Under the pieces are notes generated by a model. That model ran no database searches and was not told the origin of the DNA. It worked only from the letters and a program-made list of their open reading frames with translations. 64,000 nt of DNA, from contig JAQQWL010000017.1 in the NCBI GenBank assembly GCA_038363925.1, positions 160,602 to 224,601 of the forward strand, in the 5' to 3' direction. Positions 41,326 to 51,901 of the stretch are shown piece by piece. How positions within the stretch are numbered: the stretch's first letter is position 1; every line of letters starts with the position of its first letter. Both the position numbers and the translations under genes were made by a program. The stretch is from Apiospora phragmitis (lineage: Eukaryota; Ascomycota; Sordariomycetes; Amphisphaeriales; Apiosporaceae).

Positions 41326-42772
41326 ATGTTTATGTTAGTGCATACGATACAAGATCAGGAAGATAGTCGTAAACATAATAATAATGTAACTATTAAAAAT
41401 CTTAGCAGATTTCATAGTTCTTTTTCTCTAATGGGTCCTTTTAATGATAGTAGACCTTATGCAATTAAAGGTAGAGGTTGTTATATTATTACAAAAGATG
41501 GTCGTACTATTTTGGATGCGTCATCAGGTGCTATGGTATCTTCCATAGGTCATCGTAATAATAAAGTTATTGATGCGATAACTCGCCAAAACAAAACAGG
41601 TATAACTTACCTGTCTTCGGTTTGAAATAATCAAGTGGTCGAAAATTTATGTGAAGTTCTTATAAGAGGAACTAACTATCAAATGTTTAGAGTATATTTG
41701 CTTAATTATGGCTCTGAGTCAATAGAAGCTGCAATTAAGTTGGCTTATAGTTATCACAGTGAAAATAAAGAAAATAAGCGGATTAATATTGTGGCTAGGG
41801 TAGGTTCTTACCATGGAGCTACTTTAAATGCTTTGGCTCTATCAGGGTATTTTTCAAGAAAAATTTATTACAAATCTGTGTTAAAATTAGATAACATTCA
41901 CTACGTTTCCGCATGTTATCCATACCGTGAACTACTATTAGGTGAATCAGATGCTGCTTTCGTGGCTAGAAAGAAAGCAGAATTAGAAGCCAAATTTTTA
42001 GAGATAGGGGCTGATACAATTATGGCATTTATTCTTGAACCTGTGGTGGGGGGCAGCCTTAGGAGGTGTGCCTTCTGTACCTGGCTATTTAAAGGCTATG
42101 CAAGAAATTTGTGTTAAGTATGGTGTACTTTTAATTTTTGATGAAGTACTATGCGGTATGGGTAGAACGGGTACTTTGCATGCTTGACAATGGGATAATG
42201 TTATACCAGACATTCAGACCAATGGGAAGGGACTTGGAGGCGGATATGTTCCTATCTCCGCGGTCTTAGCCTCTGAAAAGGTTGTTAATGTTATATATAA
42301 AGGTAACGGAGAGTTTGTCCACGGACAAACATATGAAGGGATGCCATCCACTGTTGCAGGTGCCCTAGAAGTACAAAGAGTTATCCAGGATAAAAATTTA
42401 CTAGCTAATGTAACTAAACAAGGGGTATACCTGGAAAAACGTTTAAAAGCTGTTTTATCTGATCACCCTAATGTAGGAGAAATTAGAGGGCGTGGTCTTT
42501 TATGAGGCATAGAATTTGTAGAAGATAAAATAACAAAAATGCCTTTTAATCCTAACTTAGAAATAGCTAGAAGAATAGTGGATTTAGCTTTCTCACCTGA
42601 ATTTAACTTAGCTGTTTACTATGGGGGGTCTGCTGGTTATCTTTTTCATACAGATCGTATTATTATTGCTCCTCCATTTATCATCAAAAAGAAGGAGGTG
42701 GATTATATTGTGGAGGTGCTATCTAAAGTAATTAGTATAGTTTTTACTGAAGTTAGTACTAAAAGAATATAA
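41326..42772 (+). CDS. class III PLP-dependent aminotransferase, mitochondrially encoded (one frameshift)
   Basis: About 480 aa of the fold-type I class III (acetylornithine/4-aminobutyrate-like) family. ATG 41326. Blocks: [35 protein letters not shown] (cofactor phosphate region), [51 protein letters not shown] with the Schiff-base Lys, [30 protein letters not shown]. Two Trp codons are TGA, so the gene is written for mitochondrial translation. A six-G run near 42046-42052 has one base too many and shifts the frame. Substrate unknown. Such a gene is not part of the standard fungal mitochondrial set; nuclear origin followed by adaptation is inferred. Confidence 0.85.
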
Positions 42773-43239
42773 TGTAATAGTATAGAAAACATGTATATCT
42801 TGACCTTTAGGTTAAGATATGTAGTTTGTAACTATATTATTAAGAATTTTTCTTATTGCCCTCATATCCTTTTATCACGTAGCGATATCAAGGATAAAGG
42901 GCACGAATAAATTTAATAAGAGGTATTTCAGCAGTAATAAGTGTAATCTTAAGAATTAAATTTTATTTATATTACTTGATATCACGCTATATAAAACCCT
43001 TCTTCTTTTAAGAAGAGGGATCCTTTTCGGTCTCTCCTCCCATATAATCTCTTCGAGTTAAAGGGAGGGGGGAATATAGAAGAAAACCGGAGAAGATCTT
43101 AGATAAAGCCGGGGGCCGGGGGTTTACATCAAAAATATTTTTCGGTGTCCGCTTTAATTTTTATTTTTATTAAGGCTAGTAGACATAATTTTAATTATGT
43201 TTGTGTATGTCATTCACGATAAGGAATATAGGCCCAAGT
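42773..43239 (+). repeat. spacer with GC palindromes
   Basis: ccttttatcacgtagcgatatcaaggataaagg near 42867-42899, tctctcctcccatataatctcttcgag...aagggagggg near 43032-43072, gccgggggccgggggtt near 43109. No gene seen. Confidence 0.55.
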
Positions 43240-43515
43240 AAGAAAAATATAACATTAAGATCATCTATAAGTATGTGATACGAGAGATGATTCTTATCAA
43301 CAAATGCTAAAGATATAGGAACATTATATTTAATGTTTGCGCTATTTTCAGGGTTATTAGGTACAGCATTTTCTGTACTTATTAGAATGGAACTAAGTGG
43401 TCCAGGTGTTCAGTATATTGCAGATAATCAATTATATAATAGTATCATAACAGCTCATGCTATATTAATGATATTCTTTGTTGTGCAAGCATTAATCGGT
43501 GGAGGGGTAAAATAA
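43240..43515 (+). pseudogene. cox1: truncated cox1 5' copy
   Basis: The frame reads [76 protein letters not shown] then TAA at 43515. This is the N-terminal ~85 residues of COX1 (TGA = Trp). The normal sequence continues MPALIGGFGNF; here one residue is lost and the frame ends. The functional cox1 exons at 1-21462 are far away, so this is best read as a partial duplicate. Confidence 0.82.
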
Positions 43516-43718
43516 AAATACAAAAAAAAAAGGTTTAATCTAGTTGGTTTACATTTATCTTATATCACTTATCTAGCCCTCCCCCCAGATATCTGGGGGG
43601 GGTAAGAGTATAAAGATCGTCAGTAAAATAAAATATCGCGGATATCCCAGATCCCCTTATCACGTAGTGATATGAGGGGAAGAGGGCTAAAGCGATAAAG
43701 GCACAAAAAAATAGTACT
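43516..43718 (+). repeat. spacer with palindromes and a tRNA 5'-half copy
   Basis: 43528-43572 resembles the first half of the tRNA-like gene at 40796 (aggtttaatctagttggtttacattta). Then cctccccccagatatctgggggggg near 43578-43604 and ccccttatcacgtagtgatatgagggg near 43653-43680. Confidence 0.5.
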
Positions 43719-43980
43719 TCCCTGTGCCGAAGGCAAAAGATTTTGAAGATAAAAATAAACTAAATTTAAAAGAATTTAAGGAAGCTATAGTAAACAATAT
43801 GTCTATATATATAATTACTTCAAGTAAAAGGTTTAGATTTTAAATAGAAAATAGAATGAATAAATTAATTAAATGATAATATTATCCTTTAATGTATAAT
43901 TTAAAAGCGAGCATTGCAAAGCCTAGATAAAACTATAATTTAGAGAGATATATTTAGCAAGAAATAACTTTATTTTACAA
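43719..43980 (+). repeat. ~260-bp direct repeat, copy 1
   Basis: From ccctgtgccgaaggcaaaa to agcaagaaataactttatttta. About 90 percent identical by eye to 47072-47330, with small indels. The second copy lies directly upstream of rns. The pair brackets the nuclear-like segment. Confidence 0.85.
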
Positions 43981-44184
43981 AAAAAAAAATTACCAAACTA
44001 AATTAATATTAACTTAAAACTAAACTCTGGATTTTTAATCCCTTAATAAACTAAATAATGCATTCTGTAGCCGGAGGCTCATGAAAGAAAAAAAAATTAA
44101 TAAGCATAAGTTTATTTCAGACTTAGTAAAGAAAGTAGTTTAATTTGGTTTTATATTGAAAGAGTGTACGGCTAATAATATCCC

Positions 44185-44275
44185 ATAGATGTACCACTTT
44201 TTTTCGACAACAAGATCCAATACATGTACCACTTTTTCTCGACCCTATACATGTACCACCCTTTCTCGACAACAA
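44185..44275 (+). repeat. triple short repeat at the end of the aminotransferase fragment
   Basis: Three copies of a unit like atgtaccactttttctcgac(aacaag) at about 44189, 44223 and 44252. The third abuts the aminotransferase fragment, whose last residues (RERVVHV on the minus strand) are coded by it. It marks the truncation point. Confidence 0.75.
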
Positions 44276-44754
44276 GCTCCAAGGGTATTGCCGTGATATG
44301 AATTCTTCCGGGCAATGAAGTTGACACGGGGAGTTTTCGGGTCTTGTTCGTAGAAGTATTGACGAGACAGCTTTATAGCTGCCTCCATTGCCTCAGAACC
44401 TGACCCTGTCAAGTAGACTCTACCCATTTGGTTATTAGTACCTTGGATGAGCTCCTTGGACAAGTCTTCGACGACATCGTTGGCCCAAAATGAGGATGCC
44501 AGGTAGGGGGTTCCGGATTTTAACTGTTTATGTATTGCTTCGATGACTCTTTGGTTGGCTACGCCAAGACAGGAGACAGCAGCTCCTGAACATGCGTCAA
44601 ACACCTCGCGACCATCCTTTGTAGTAAGGTAATTGCCCTTACCGCTCAGGATCTGAGGGTACACCTTGCGAAGATCACGGAGAAAGGTGTACTCCGAAGA
44701 AGTTTGAGCGATTCCAGGCCAAGAGGTCATAGTGAAGAATGATGGGGGTGACAA
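44276..44754 (-). pseudogene. 5' fragment of a nuclear-type class III aminotransferase
   Basis: On the minus strand from an ATG near 44730 (MTSWPGIAQTSSEYTFL) the frame reads GKGNYLTTKDGREVFDACSG, WANDVVEDLSKELIQGTNNQ, MGRVYLTGSGSEAMEAAIKL and ARKNSYHGNTLG, then stops matching at the triple repeat. About 155 residues; the PLP lysine half is missing. Trp is TGG, codons use G and C freely. It is a homologue of the complete gene at 41326 (same SEAxEAAIKL, SYHG order) but not a recent copy. Upstream DNA (44755 on) may be its nuclear 5' flank. Confidence 0.8.
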
Positions 44755-47071
44755 GAAATATGTCTGTTGAAGGTCGTGACCAAGAAAATAGTCAAAGAGT
44801 TGGCTTAGGGTATACTTTGATGAGAATCAAAGTATACATAGGTTATGATTGATGGTGAGGTAATTGATTGTGACAGTGAGGGGTGCCGGCACGAGATTGG
44901 TGGTGTCGTGTTAGATTGTGATAGTGTGGAGGTTGAGGTTGGTGGTGGTGGTGGTGTATTTGATAGATTGTGATAGTGTAGGGGGGTTTAGATTGATGAA
45001 GATGAGTTTAGGATAAAAAATGAAAACAGAATGTAAGGGGGGGAGGTGACTATTTTTATATTGATAGATATTTCGGCTTTAGGTGCCGCCTGCTCCAGAT
45101 CCCCGAAGGGGAAGAGGAGGGGTAAAATTCATTTTTTATTTCTAAGCATTTGATTTCTAATCGTATGATTTCTAATCGTATGATTTCTAAGCCAAAGTGG
45201 CGGGGTGTGCTAGTTTTATTCAAAACTTGTTTTTGAATCAAACAGGTTTGATTCTTCAAACTAGGATGGTGAGCAAGGAGATATTTTAATTGGATGATAC
45301 CAAGGATAAGGAATCTAGGCGTAGATCATAGATAAGGAAAACAAGTTTTCCTTGGATCTAGATTCATGATCAGCCCACTAGTTATGTCTAGATGATCTGT
45401 TTATTACATCATAGATAAGGAAAACCTGTTTTTATTAGGTTCTAGCCTATCCATAATCTCTTCGAGATAAGGAAGGGAAGGGTCGGCTGGCCGGTATCTC
45501 TGATATCACTACGTGATAAAGAGATAAAAGTCGGCCTAAAGCCAGCCGGAGGCTAGATGATTCCATCATCAGCCCACATGACTCAATGACTCATGCCACG
45601 GTGGCAATCGAGATGCATTGCCTTGGCATGCATCTCGTTTCCGAGGGGGGGGGGGGTTAACAGGGATCTTAAACTATCTATTGGACAATGTCAATCACAA
45701 GATCAAAAGGATTACGAATTCTTCGAGAAGTATGATAAAAAAATATTAATTTAATTGGTCAAATCTTGAGATTGTGTGATCCAGACTAAAGGTGGCGTGT
45801 TCATCTCAGCATGTGATCTTGTATTATTCAAGGATCTTCATGATGATGTGACGTAATCTGGTGAGGCACAAACTTGTTTTAAAGTGGGGATCTTAATCAA
45901 GTGACTCGTCGATCGTGGGGGTTTACGGTTGAAGGGTCGGAGAAGATAAGAAGATTGTATGTGATTGGTGAATAGATACAGGGACTTAGTGTCCAACTAC
46001 GTAATATCGTACGATGTGGCCTCGTATCTGCTAGCCGCGGGGCGGTCCGCTAGTTTTGTCCCACAAACTAAACTGATGATTAGCCCTACATGTGGAGGTG
46101 ATCCGTCTTAGTTATTGGTCAAAATATCATCTCGTGTTGATTGCATTGTGGGGGTACATGTCGATTAGATAACTTGATTACGGAGTAGTGGCGAAACTTA
46201 CGTATTAAGATTGTGTAATCTAAAATTGGAGTCTGTCTCTATCAGAAGCTGATGATGTATAGTTAAAAAAGTTTCTTTAAAGGAGACACCTTTTCACTTT
46301 TGTTCTTTTATTTCTTCCCAGAAAAAGATCAGATCGATTCAGCCTAAACATTATCACATTACATCTGTATCTGTTCTATATTTTGTTCCATAATGGAATA
46401 TTTTTTGCCTTCTTTTCATTATTCAGGCAGCCATAATTGTTCTGTGCCCTCAAGTAAACAACTTCACAATGTCAACACCTCAAGATTTGATTTTTAGGGT
46501 ACTCTTCCCCCTTCAAGCCCTCAAAGTCCCTCTTTGAATTTACAGCACGGTCTGACTGTTTCAGAATCAACTCTTAATACAGGTTCGAACCTGTATCATA
46601 CAGATACTTCGTCGTGTTCTCTCGGAACCAAATTGAAGAGTAAGTAACATGGTTATATTTTTTAAGGTTTTACTGATCTTTAGTAGGAAAGGCTTCTGTT
46701 GACTCTGAAAGTCTAAGACTTTCAGAGCCCAAACGCCGATGTGTTTTGTCTCCTTCTGGCTTCGACCATCAATTGTTGGAATCGAAAAACAATATAAGCA
46801 AGATGAAACCTAGAATACTTCAAATCTATATTGAGCATCAGGTCGAGCGTTACATAAAGACCTTGGTCAAAGATTGTGCATTTGTGACCACTTCTTTGAG
46901 TATGAAGTCTTGGAAAGAATCTGAGGAATGGGATTTGGAGGAGGAGGAAGACAAGGAAGAGTTTATTCTGGAATCGAAGTTTGATCTTAAGTCTGTTATT
47001 CGTTTTACATAGTTGCATAATTTAGTCCTTCTGCTGATATAAATCTAAGATTTATAAAGCAGCCCAGCACA

Positions 47072-47330
47072 TCCCTGTGCCGAAGGCAAAATATTTTGGA
47101 GATAAAAATAAACTAAATTTAAAAGAATTTAAGGAAAGTTATAGTAAACAATATGTCTGTATATATAATTACTTCAAGTAAAAGGTTTAGGTCTTTAATA
47201 GAAAATAGAATAAATTAATTAAATGTTAATGTTATCATTTAATGTATAATTTAAAAGCTAGCTTTGCAAAGCCTACATAAAACTATAATTTAGAGAGATA
47301 TATTTAGCAAGAAATAGCTTGATTTTATCC
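47072..47330 (+). repeat. ~260-bp direct repeat, copy 2
   Basis: Partner of 43719-43980. It leads into the rns 5' flank and is probably the original copy, with the other generated at insertion or by recombination. Confidence 0.85.
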
Positions 47331-47399
47331 CAAAATAAAAAAGAAGATCTTATTTTTCTTGATTCATACGTAGAGTCTAGTGTGAATATCAAAACAACC

Positions 47400-47475
47400 A
47401 ATAATTTATAGTGATGGATGTAACCATCCACACATTTATAGTGATGGATGTAACCATCCACACTATAAATGTGTG
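47400..47475 (+). repeat. tandem repeat before rns
   Basis: Two copies of a 34-nt unit, atttatagtgatggatgtaa + ccatccacac, ending in actataaatgtgtg that pairs back on the repeat start. It immediately precedes rns and could influence transcription; no motif recognised. Confidence 0.7.
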
Positions 47476-47858
47476 TATATATGGGTGAGTTTGGTGATGG
47501 CTCTGATTGAACGCTGTCGAAATGCTTGACACATGCTAATCGAACGTTTAATTTAATAAAGCGTAAGCTTCTATTTTATTAAAAGTGGTGTACAGGTGAG
47601 TATAGACCCCAAGCCGACCTTAAAGAGGGGGAAAAATCCCCCATAATCCCCTCCCCGGCCTTGCCGGGGAGGGGGGGAGAGGGTAATTATGCCGCTTTAA
47701 GAGGACATAGGGTGGTCGCCGAGATAGGTTGTTGTTAAGGTTACTGCTTAACAAGCCTAAATTCTCGTAGTCGAAGCTGAAAAGTTGATCGACCACATTG
47801 GGGACGAAAAAATCCCAAGGCAAGCGAGTACAGCAGTGAGGAATCTTGGTCAATGGCC
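47475..47858 (+). rRNA. rns: small subunit rRNA, exon 1
   Basis: gagtttggtgatggctctgattgaacg (5' domain start), cacatgctaatcgaacg, gtggtgtacaggtgagtata, cagtgaggaatcttggtcaatgg. These match the bacterial 16S 5' domain order. A GC-rich hairpin (tccccggccttgccgggga near 47650) has expanded one helix. The 5' end is approximate. The exon ends at caatggcc before GTGCG at 47859. Confidence 0.88.
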
Positions 47859-50800
47859 GTGCGCTGTCTAATAATTTATATGGTTGTTCTCCTAACAAAA
47901 GAACCAGATTGTTTCAAATATCTGTAAAGCATCATACTTATCCTCGGATTAAAGGTTGTCCACCTAGTCCTTGTAAATCTAGTAATAGAGAGGGGAGTGT
48001 AGCATGTATGAAAAGCGGGTAAGCAGGACTCTAAGGAAGATAGAGCTGACGAAACGACAACTTGACCGCAAGCTAAGAGTCTCATGGTATTAAGAATAGG
48101 ATGTGGGGTTAGAGGACCACTATTACGGATATCATATACATTCATCGTATATCTTCTCACACGCCGTATACTACTACAATTTTTCATCGGGCCACGGAAA
48201 AATTGATGAAACTAGTAGTACCCCAACTCGAAGAAAGAGATAAAGCATCACAATACCTAAAAGATTCATGGCCGTATAAATTAGAATTCAGGATCTCTTA
48301 GAGATTGCACTAACAAGATCATCAATGATAGTGATAACATGGTAATTAGCTTAAATGAACCTATTCAGTAACTGAGTAGAAGGTCGTACCTCTTAAATGA
48401 GCAGACAATAAAATAAATCACAGACATAGATCTCTTGTTAGTGAGCAATCAATTAATGTTAAGTCGCCCTAAGAATATCTAAATCTGATTATTCATCTTA
48501 CAAACCATAATCTCTCTCTAAGTCTCAACAAGGGCAACGATGCAATCATCATGCTCCGGAACACTAGAAAGGGGAGAACATTGGCTTAGAGTTGAGTCTA
48601 AGTCCAGGAGAAAGGTTAGCAGCCTACCCTCCTGTAAAAATATGGTAAGCTGAGTAAGGTGCAGATAGCCAAAAATAATTAATAAAATAACGCTCAACAA
48701 ATAACTAACGTAAATACAAATAACTCAACACACTCTCTGGAATGCATTAATGTCCCCCATACAAATATTGAAAAACTGAACAAAGTTAACCCGGAATCAA
48801 AAGACATCTGACATATCATAAAAAATAAGTTAAAGTTTAATGAAGAAGGGAAATGTTGTAACGCCTTTGAAGTACTATGTAGCGGAGACGTCTTACTAAT
48901 GGCATACAACTCTATAAAGAGTAAACCAGGAAATATGACCAAAGGAATAGATTCAATCACACTGGATGGTCTGGATAAAAATTGATTCATCAAAGCTCAA
49001 AAAGATCTTCTGAATGAATCATGACAACCAAAACCAGCCAGAAGAGTTTATATCCCGAAAGCTAACGGTAAGAAAAGACCTCTTGGAATTAGCAGCCCTA
49101 GGGACAAAATAGTACAGCAAGCAATGAGGCTAGCGCTTGAAGCAGTCCTTGAACCTCTGTTCTTGGACACGTCTCATGGCTTTAGACCAAAACGTGGATG
49201 TCACACCGCCCTTAGAGAAGTTAGAGAGTGAAGAGGAGTAAGCTGATTCATAGAAGGTGACATAAAAGGTTTTTTCGACAATATAGACCACTATATTTTG
49301 GAGAACCTATTAAAAGAACACTTCGCTGAAGCCAGACTTATCAACCTCTATTGAAAGTTTGTTAAAGCTGGATATGTCGAGTTTGACCTAAAGAAAAAGG
49401 AATATGTATCCACAGATAAAGGGGTACCCCAAGGAGGAATTATTAGTCCACTTCTTTCTAACTTGATACTACATAAACTTGACGAATACGTTGAGGGTAT
49501 AGTAAAAAGATATGAAGATGAGAACAAAGTAAAGAAACCTTATAGTAAAAACAAAGCGTATCACAGTTTAGAGATGAGAATAATCAGATTAAAAAAAAAG
49601 ATAACCATTCTCCAAAACAATGGAGAAGATTTTACTAAAGAAAGAAAGGAATACAGAAAGAAAATGAAACTAAAAAGAAGACTGAAATCACTAACTCCCA
49701 ACCCAGATTACACCAAAGTCAGATATGTCAGATATGCTGATGACTGACTAATTGGTGTCTGAGGAAACAAGAAAACGGTGGTTGATCTTAAGTCAAGAAT
49801 AAAGAGTAAACTAGACGAATGAAAGTTAGAACTTTCAATAGAGAAAACCTTAATAACAAATGCAAGATCCGGAAGAGCCAAATTTCTGGGTACCGTTATT
49901 AAGAGGATCGCATCTAATAAAAGTACTTGATATACTAAGACTAAAGACAACAAGAAAAGAAGAATTCCAACCGGTGGAATATGAATGACTGCCCCTATTC
50001 TGGAACTTATTAAGAAATTGGAAGAAAAAGGATTTGTGAAAGTAATGAACAATAAGTGAAAACCCAAAAGTATAACTAAATTTACTTTACTACCAATTAC
50101 TGATATCATTATGAGATATAATTCAATAATTAATGGTATTTCTAACTACTACAGCTTTGCTGATAATCGGAGAAGACTAAACAAAATAATTTGAATTATA
50201 AAGGGAAGTCTCTCAACAACACTTAGAGCAAAATTAAAAATCAGTCAAAAAGTGTTCGATCAAAGATTTGGAGAAGACATAGTAGTCAAAGTAACTGGAA
50301 AAAGGTCAGAACCTAAATATGTTAAGTTTACTCAACCTAACCTTGAAAGAAACCCTATGGTTTTTTTAGGGGAGCAAAATTCAACGATCCGATAAATCCC
50401 ATTATATGAAAAATTTCAACTATTAACCCTCTAGGACTAGTATGCTCTAACTGTGGATTTACATCTAATATTGAGATGCATCATATCAGACATGTAAAAA
50501 CTGTCAATTTGAAATTAAATCCTTTTGAGCAAATGATGGCCAGAATTAATAGAAAACAAGTACCATTATGTAGAACTTGTCACAACCAAGTGCATAAAGG
50601 AGAATATAATGGAGTATCACTAAAGAACTACCAAAAAATTTTCAAAAAAATAATATAGATATTCAAAAACGACGAAAGCATTGAGAAAAAACAATAAATA
50701 AAACTAAGAAGTCGGAGGCCTCATACTAGTAATTATAGGGAATAATTATGAAGGGGGCTAGCTTGATCAAACCGAGATAAACCACCTGAAGCATGGGACA

Positions 50801-50981
50801 ACTGTCCAGCTATCTTTATTTGGTCACTTTCTCAAAACAAAAGCTATAGTATTAGTAATAATGCTAGGTGTCTAATGGACATCCATGCCTATTCATGTAG
50901 CGATCAGGGTGAGAGCCGTATGCTTTGAAAGGAGCACGTACGGTTCGGAAGGGGGTTCACTATACTGGGTTCCTACCTTAC
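47859..50981 (+). mobile_element. rns group II intron 1 with RT
   Basis: Starts GTGCGCTGTC at 47859. Domain V is gagccgtatgctttgaaag + gagcacgtacggttcgg at 50912-50948; domain VI follows and the intron ends ctaccttac at 50981. rRNA resumes with taacggctgaactggcaact, which fits helix 16-17 after caatggcc. 47870-48680 holds domain I-III sequence and no plus-strand gene. Confidence 0.87.
48687..50658 (+). CDS. group II intron RT-maturase-HNH protein (one frameshift)
   Basis: Open from about 48687 (TGA = Trp), start codon unclear. RT blocks: [95 protein letters not shown] (catalytic Asp pair, near 49732). Maturase domain X and [10 protein letters not shown] follow. A run of seven T at 50361-50367 shifts the frame; the HNH part is in the next frame (CSNCGF...MHHIRHV...[12 protein letters not shown]) to 50658. 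One indel would restore a full protein of about 655 aa. Confidence 0.82.
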
Positions 50982-51901
50982 TAACGGCTGAACTGGCAAC
51001 TTCGGAGAACGGAGAAGATTTACTGATATGCAAGTATGTTCTTACTCTAAATCGGTTTGTCGAATAAAGTTCTAACTGCATATTGATTATGACGATATGC
51101 ATATTTATGCCTTGACTAATTACGTGCCAGCAGTCGCGGTAATACGTAAGAGGCTAGTGTTATTCATCTTAAATAGGTTTAAAGGGTACGTAGACGGTAG
51201 TAAATGTCCTAACCGGATACATCTCTACTAGAGTTTTATGTGAGGAGAGTCGTACTTATGGTGTAGAGATAAAATTTGTTGATACTATAGGGACTGGTAA
51301 AGGCGAAGGCAACCTCTTATGTAAAAACTGACGTTCAGGGACGAAGGCACAGAGAACGAACAGGATTAGGTACCCAAGTAGTCTTTGCAGAGAATGATGA
51401 ATGCCATAAATTAGGTAATATTACTTGGTTTATAAATGAAAGTGTAAGCATTTCACCTCAAGAGTAGTGTGGCAACGCAGGAACTGAAATCACTAGACCG
51501 TTTCTGACCCCAGCAGTGAAGTATGTTATTTAATTCGATGATCCACGAAAAACCTTACCACAATTTGAATGTTATTAAAGTTATTTAAGGTTTTAATTTT
51601 AATAATACAAGTGTTGCACGGCTGTTTTCAGTTAATGTTATGAAACTGCGGTTCCGACCGTGTAATTAACGGATACCCCGGCTTTATTTACAATTAATAG
51701 AGCATTTCTTGCCCCCTACAATGGTAAGAATAAAAGGGAATAAGACAAGTCATCATGGCCTTAATATTGTGGGCTATAGACGTGCCACATATTCCTACAC
51801 AAAGAGAAGCAAAAATGCGAGTTTAAGCTAATCTCAAAAAATAGGATAGAATTCGGAAATGGATTGCAGTCTGAAATTCGGCTGCATGAATAAGAAATTG
51901 C
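50982..51901 (+). rRNA. rns: small subunit rRNA, exon 2
   Basis: Contains the 530 loop gtgccagcagtcgcggtaatac (51124), gattaggtaccc-like aggattaggtaccc (51360), acgcaggaactgaaatcac, gttgcacggctg, gacaagtcatcatggcc and gcagtctgaaattcggctgcatgaa. Continuous bacterial-type central and 3' major domain sequence. Ends caatt-like aaattgc at 51901. Confidence 0.92.

Larger units (their letters stand above)
43981..47071 (+). other. inserted segment of nuclear appearance between direct repeats
   Basis: 44185-47060 differs from the rest: near-balanced base composition, GGT/GTG-rich stretches (ggtggtggtggtg near 44940), 17-nt tandem repeats (tgatttctaatcgta near 45150-45190) and a reverse-strand protein fragment using TGG for Trp. 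No other complete gene was found; ORFs near 46722-47018 have no recognisable homologue. Mitochondrial-type GC palindromes occur inside it (gatatcactacgtgata near 45502; aagtcggcctaaagccagccgg near 45527), so those elements moved in after the transfer. 43981-44184 is still AT-rich. Confidence 0.6.

Noticed and set aside
43240..43515. Real first exon of a trans-spliced cox1
   Set aside because: It ends in a stop after a one-residue deletion, has no intron core behind it and lies in a duplication-rich region; a partial copy is simpler.
44276..44754. Contamination by nuclear contig
   Set aside because: It is joined on both sides to mitochondrial repeats and contains mitochondrial GC elements, so an inserted segment is more likely, although read support should be checked.
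46722..47018. Overlapping plus and minus frames in the nuclear-like segment
   Set aside because: About 90 codons each, acidic low-complexity on one strand, no recognisable family; kept only as part of the segment.
47620..48993. Minus-strand frames across rns exon 1 and intron 1
   Set aside because: They overlap rRNA and group II domain I sequence; no protein similarity seen.
50885..51102. Short frames on both strands at 50885-51102
   Set aside because: They cover domain V/VI of the group II intron and rRNA, so they are not genes.
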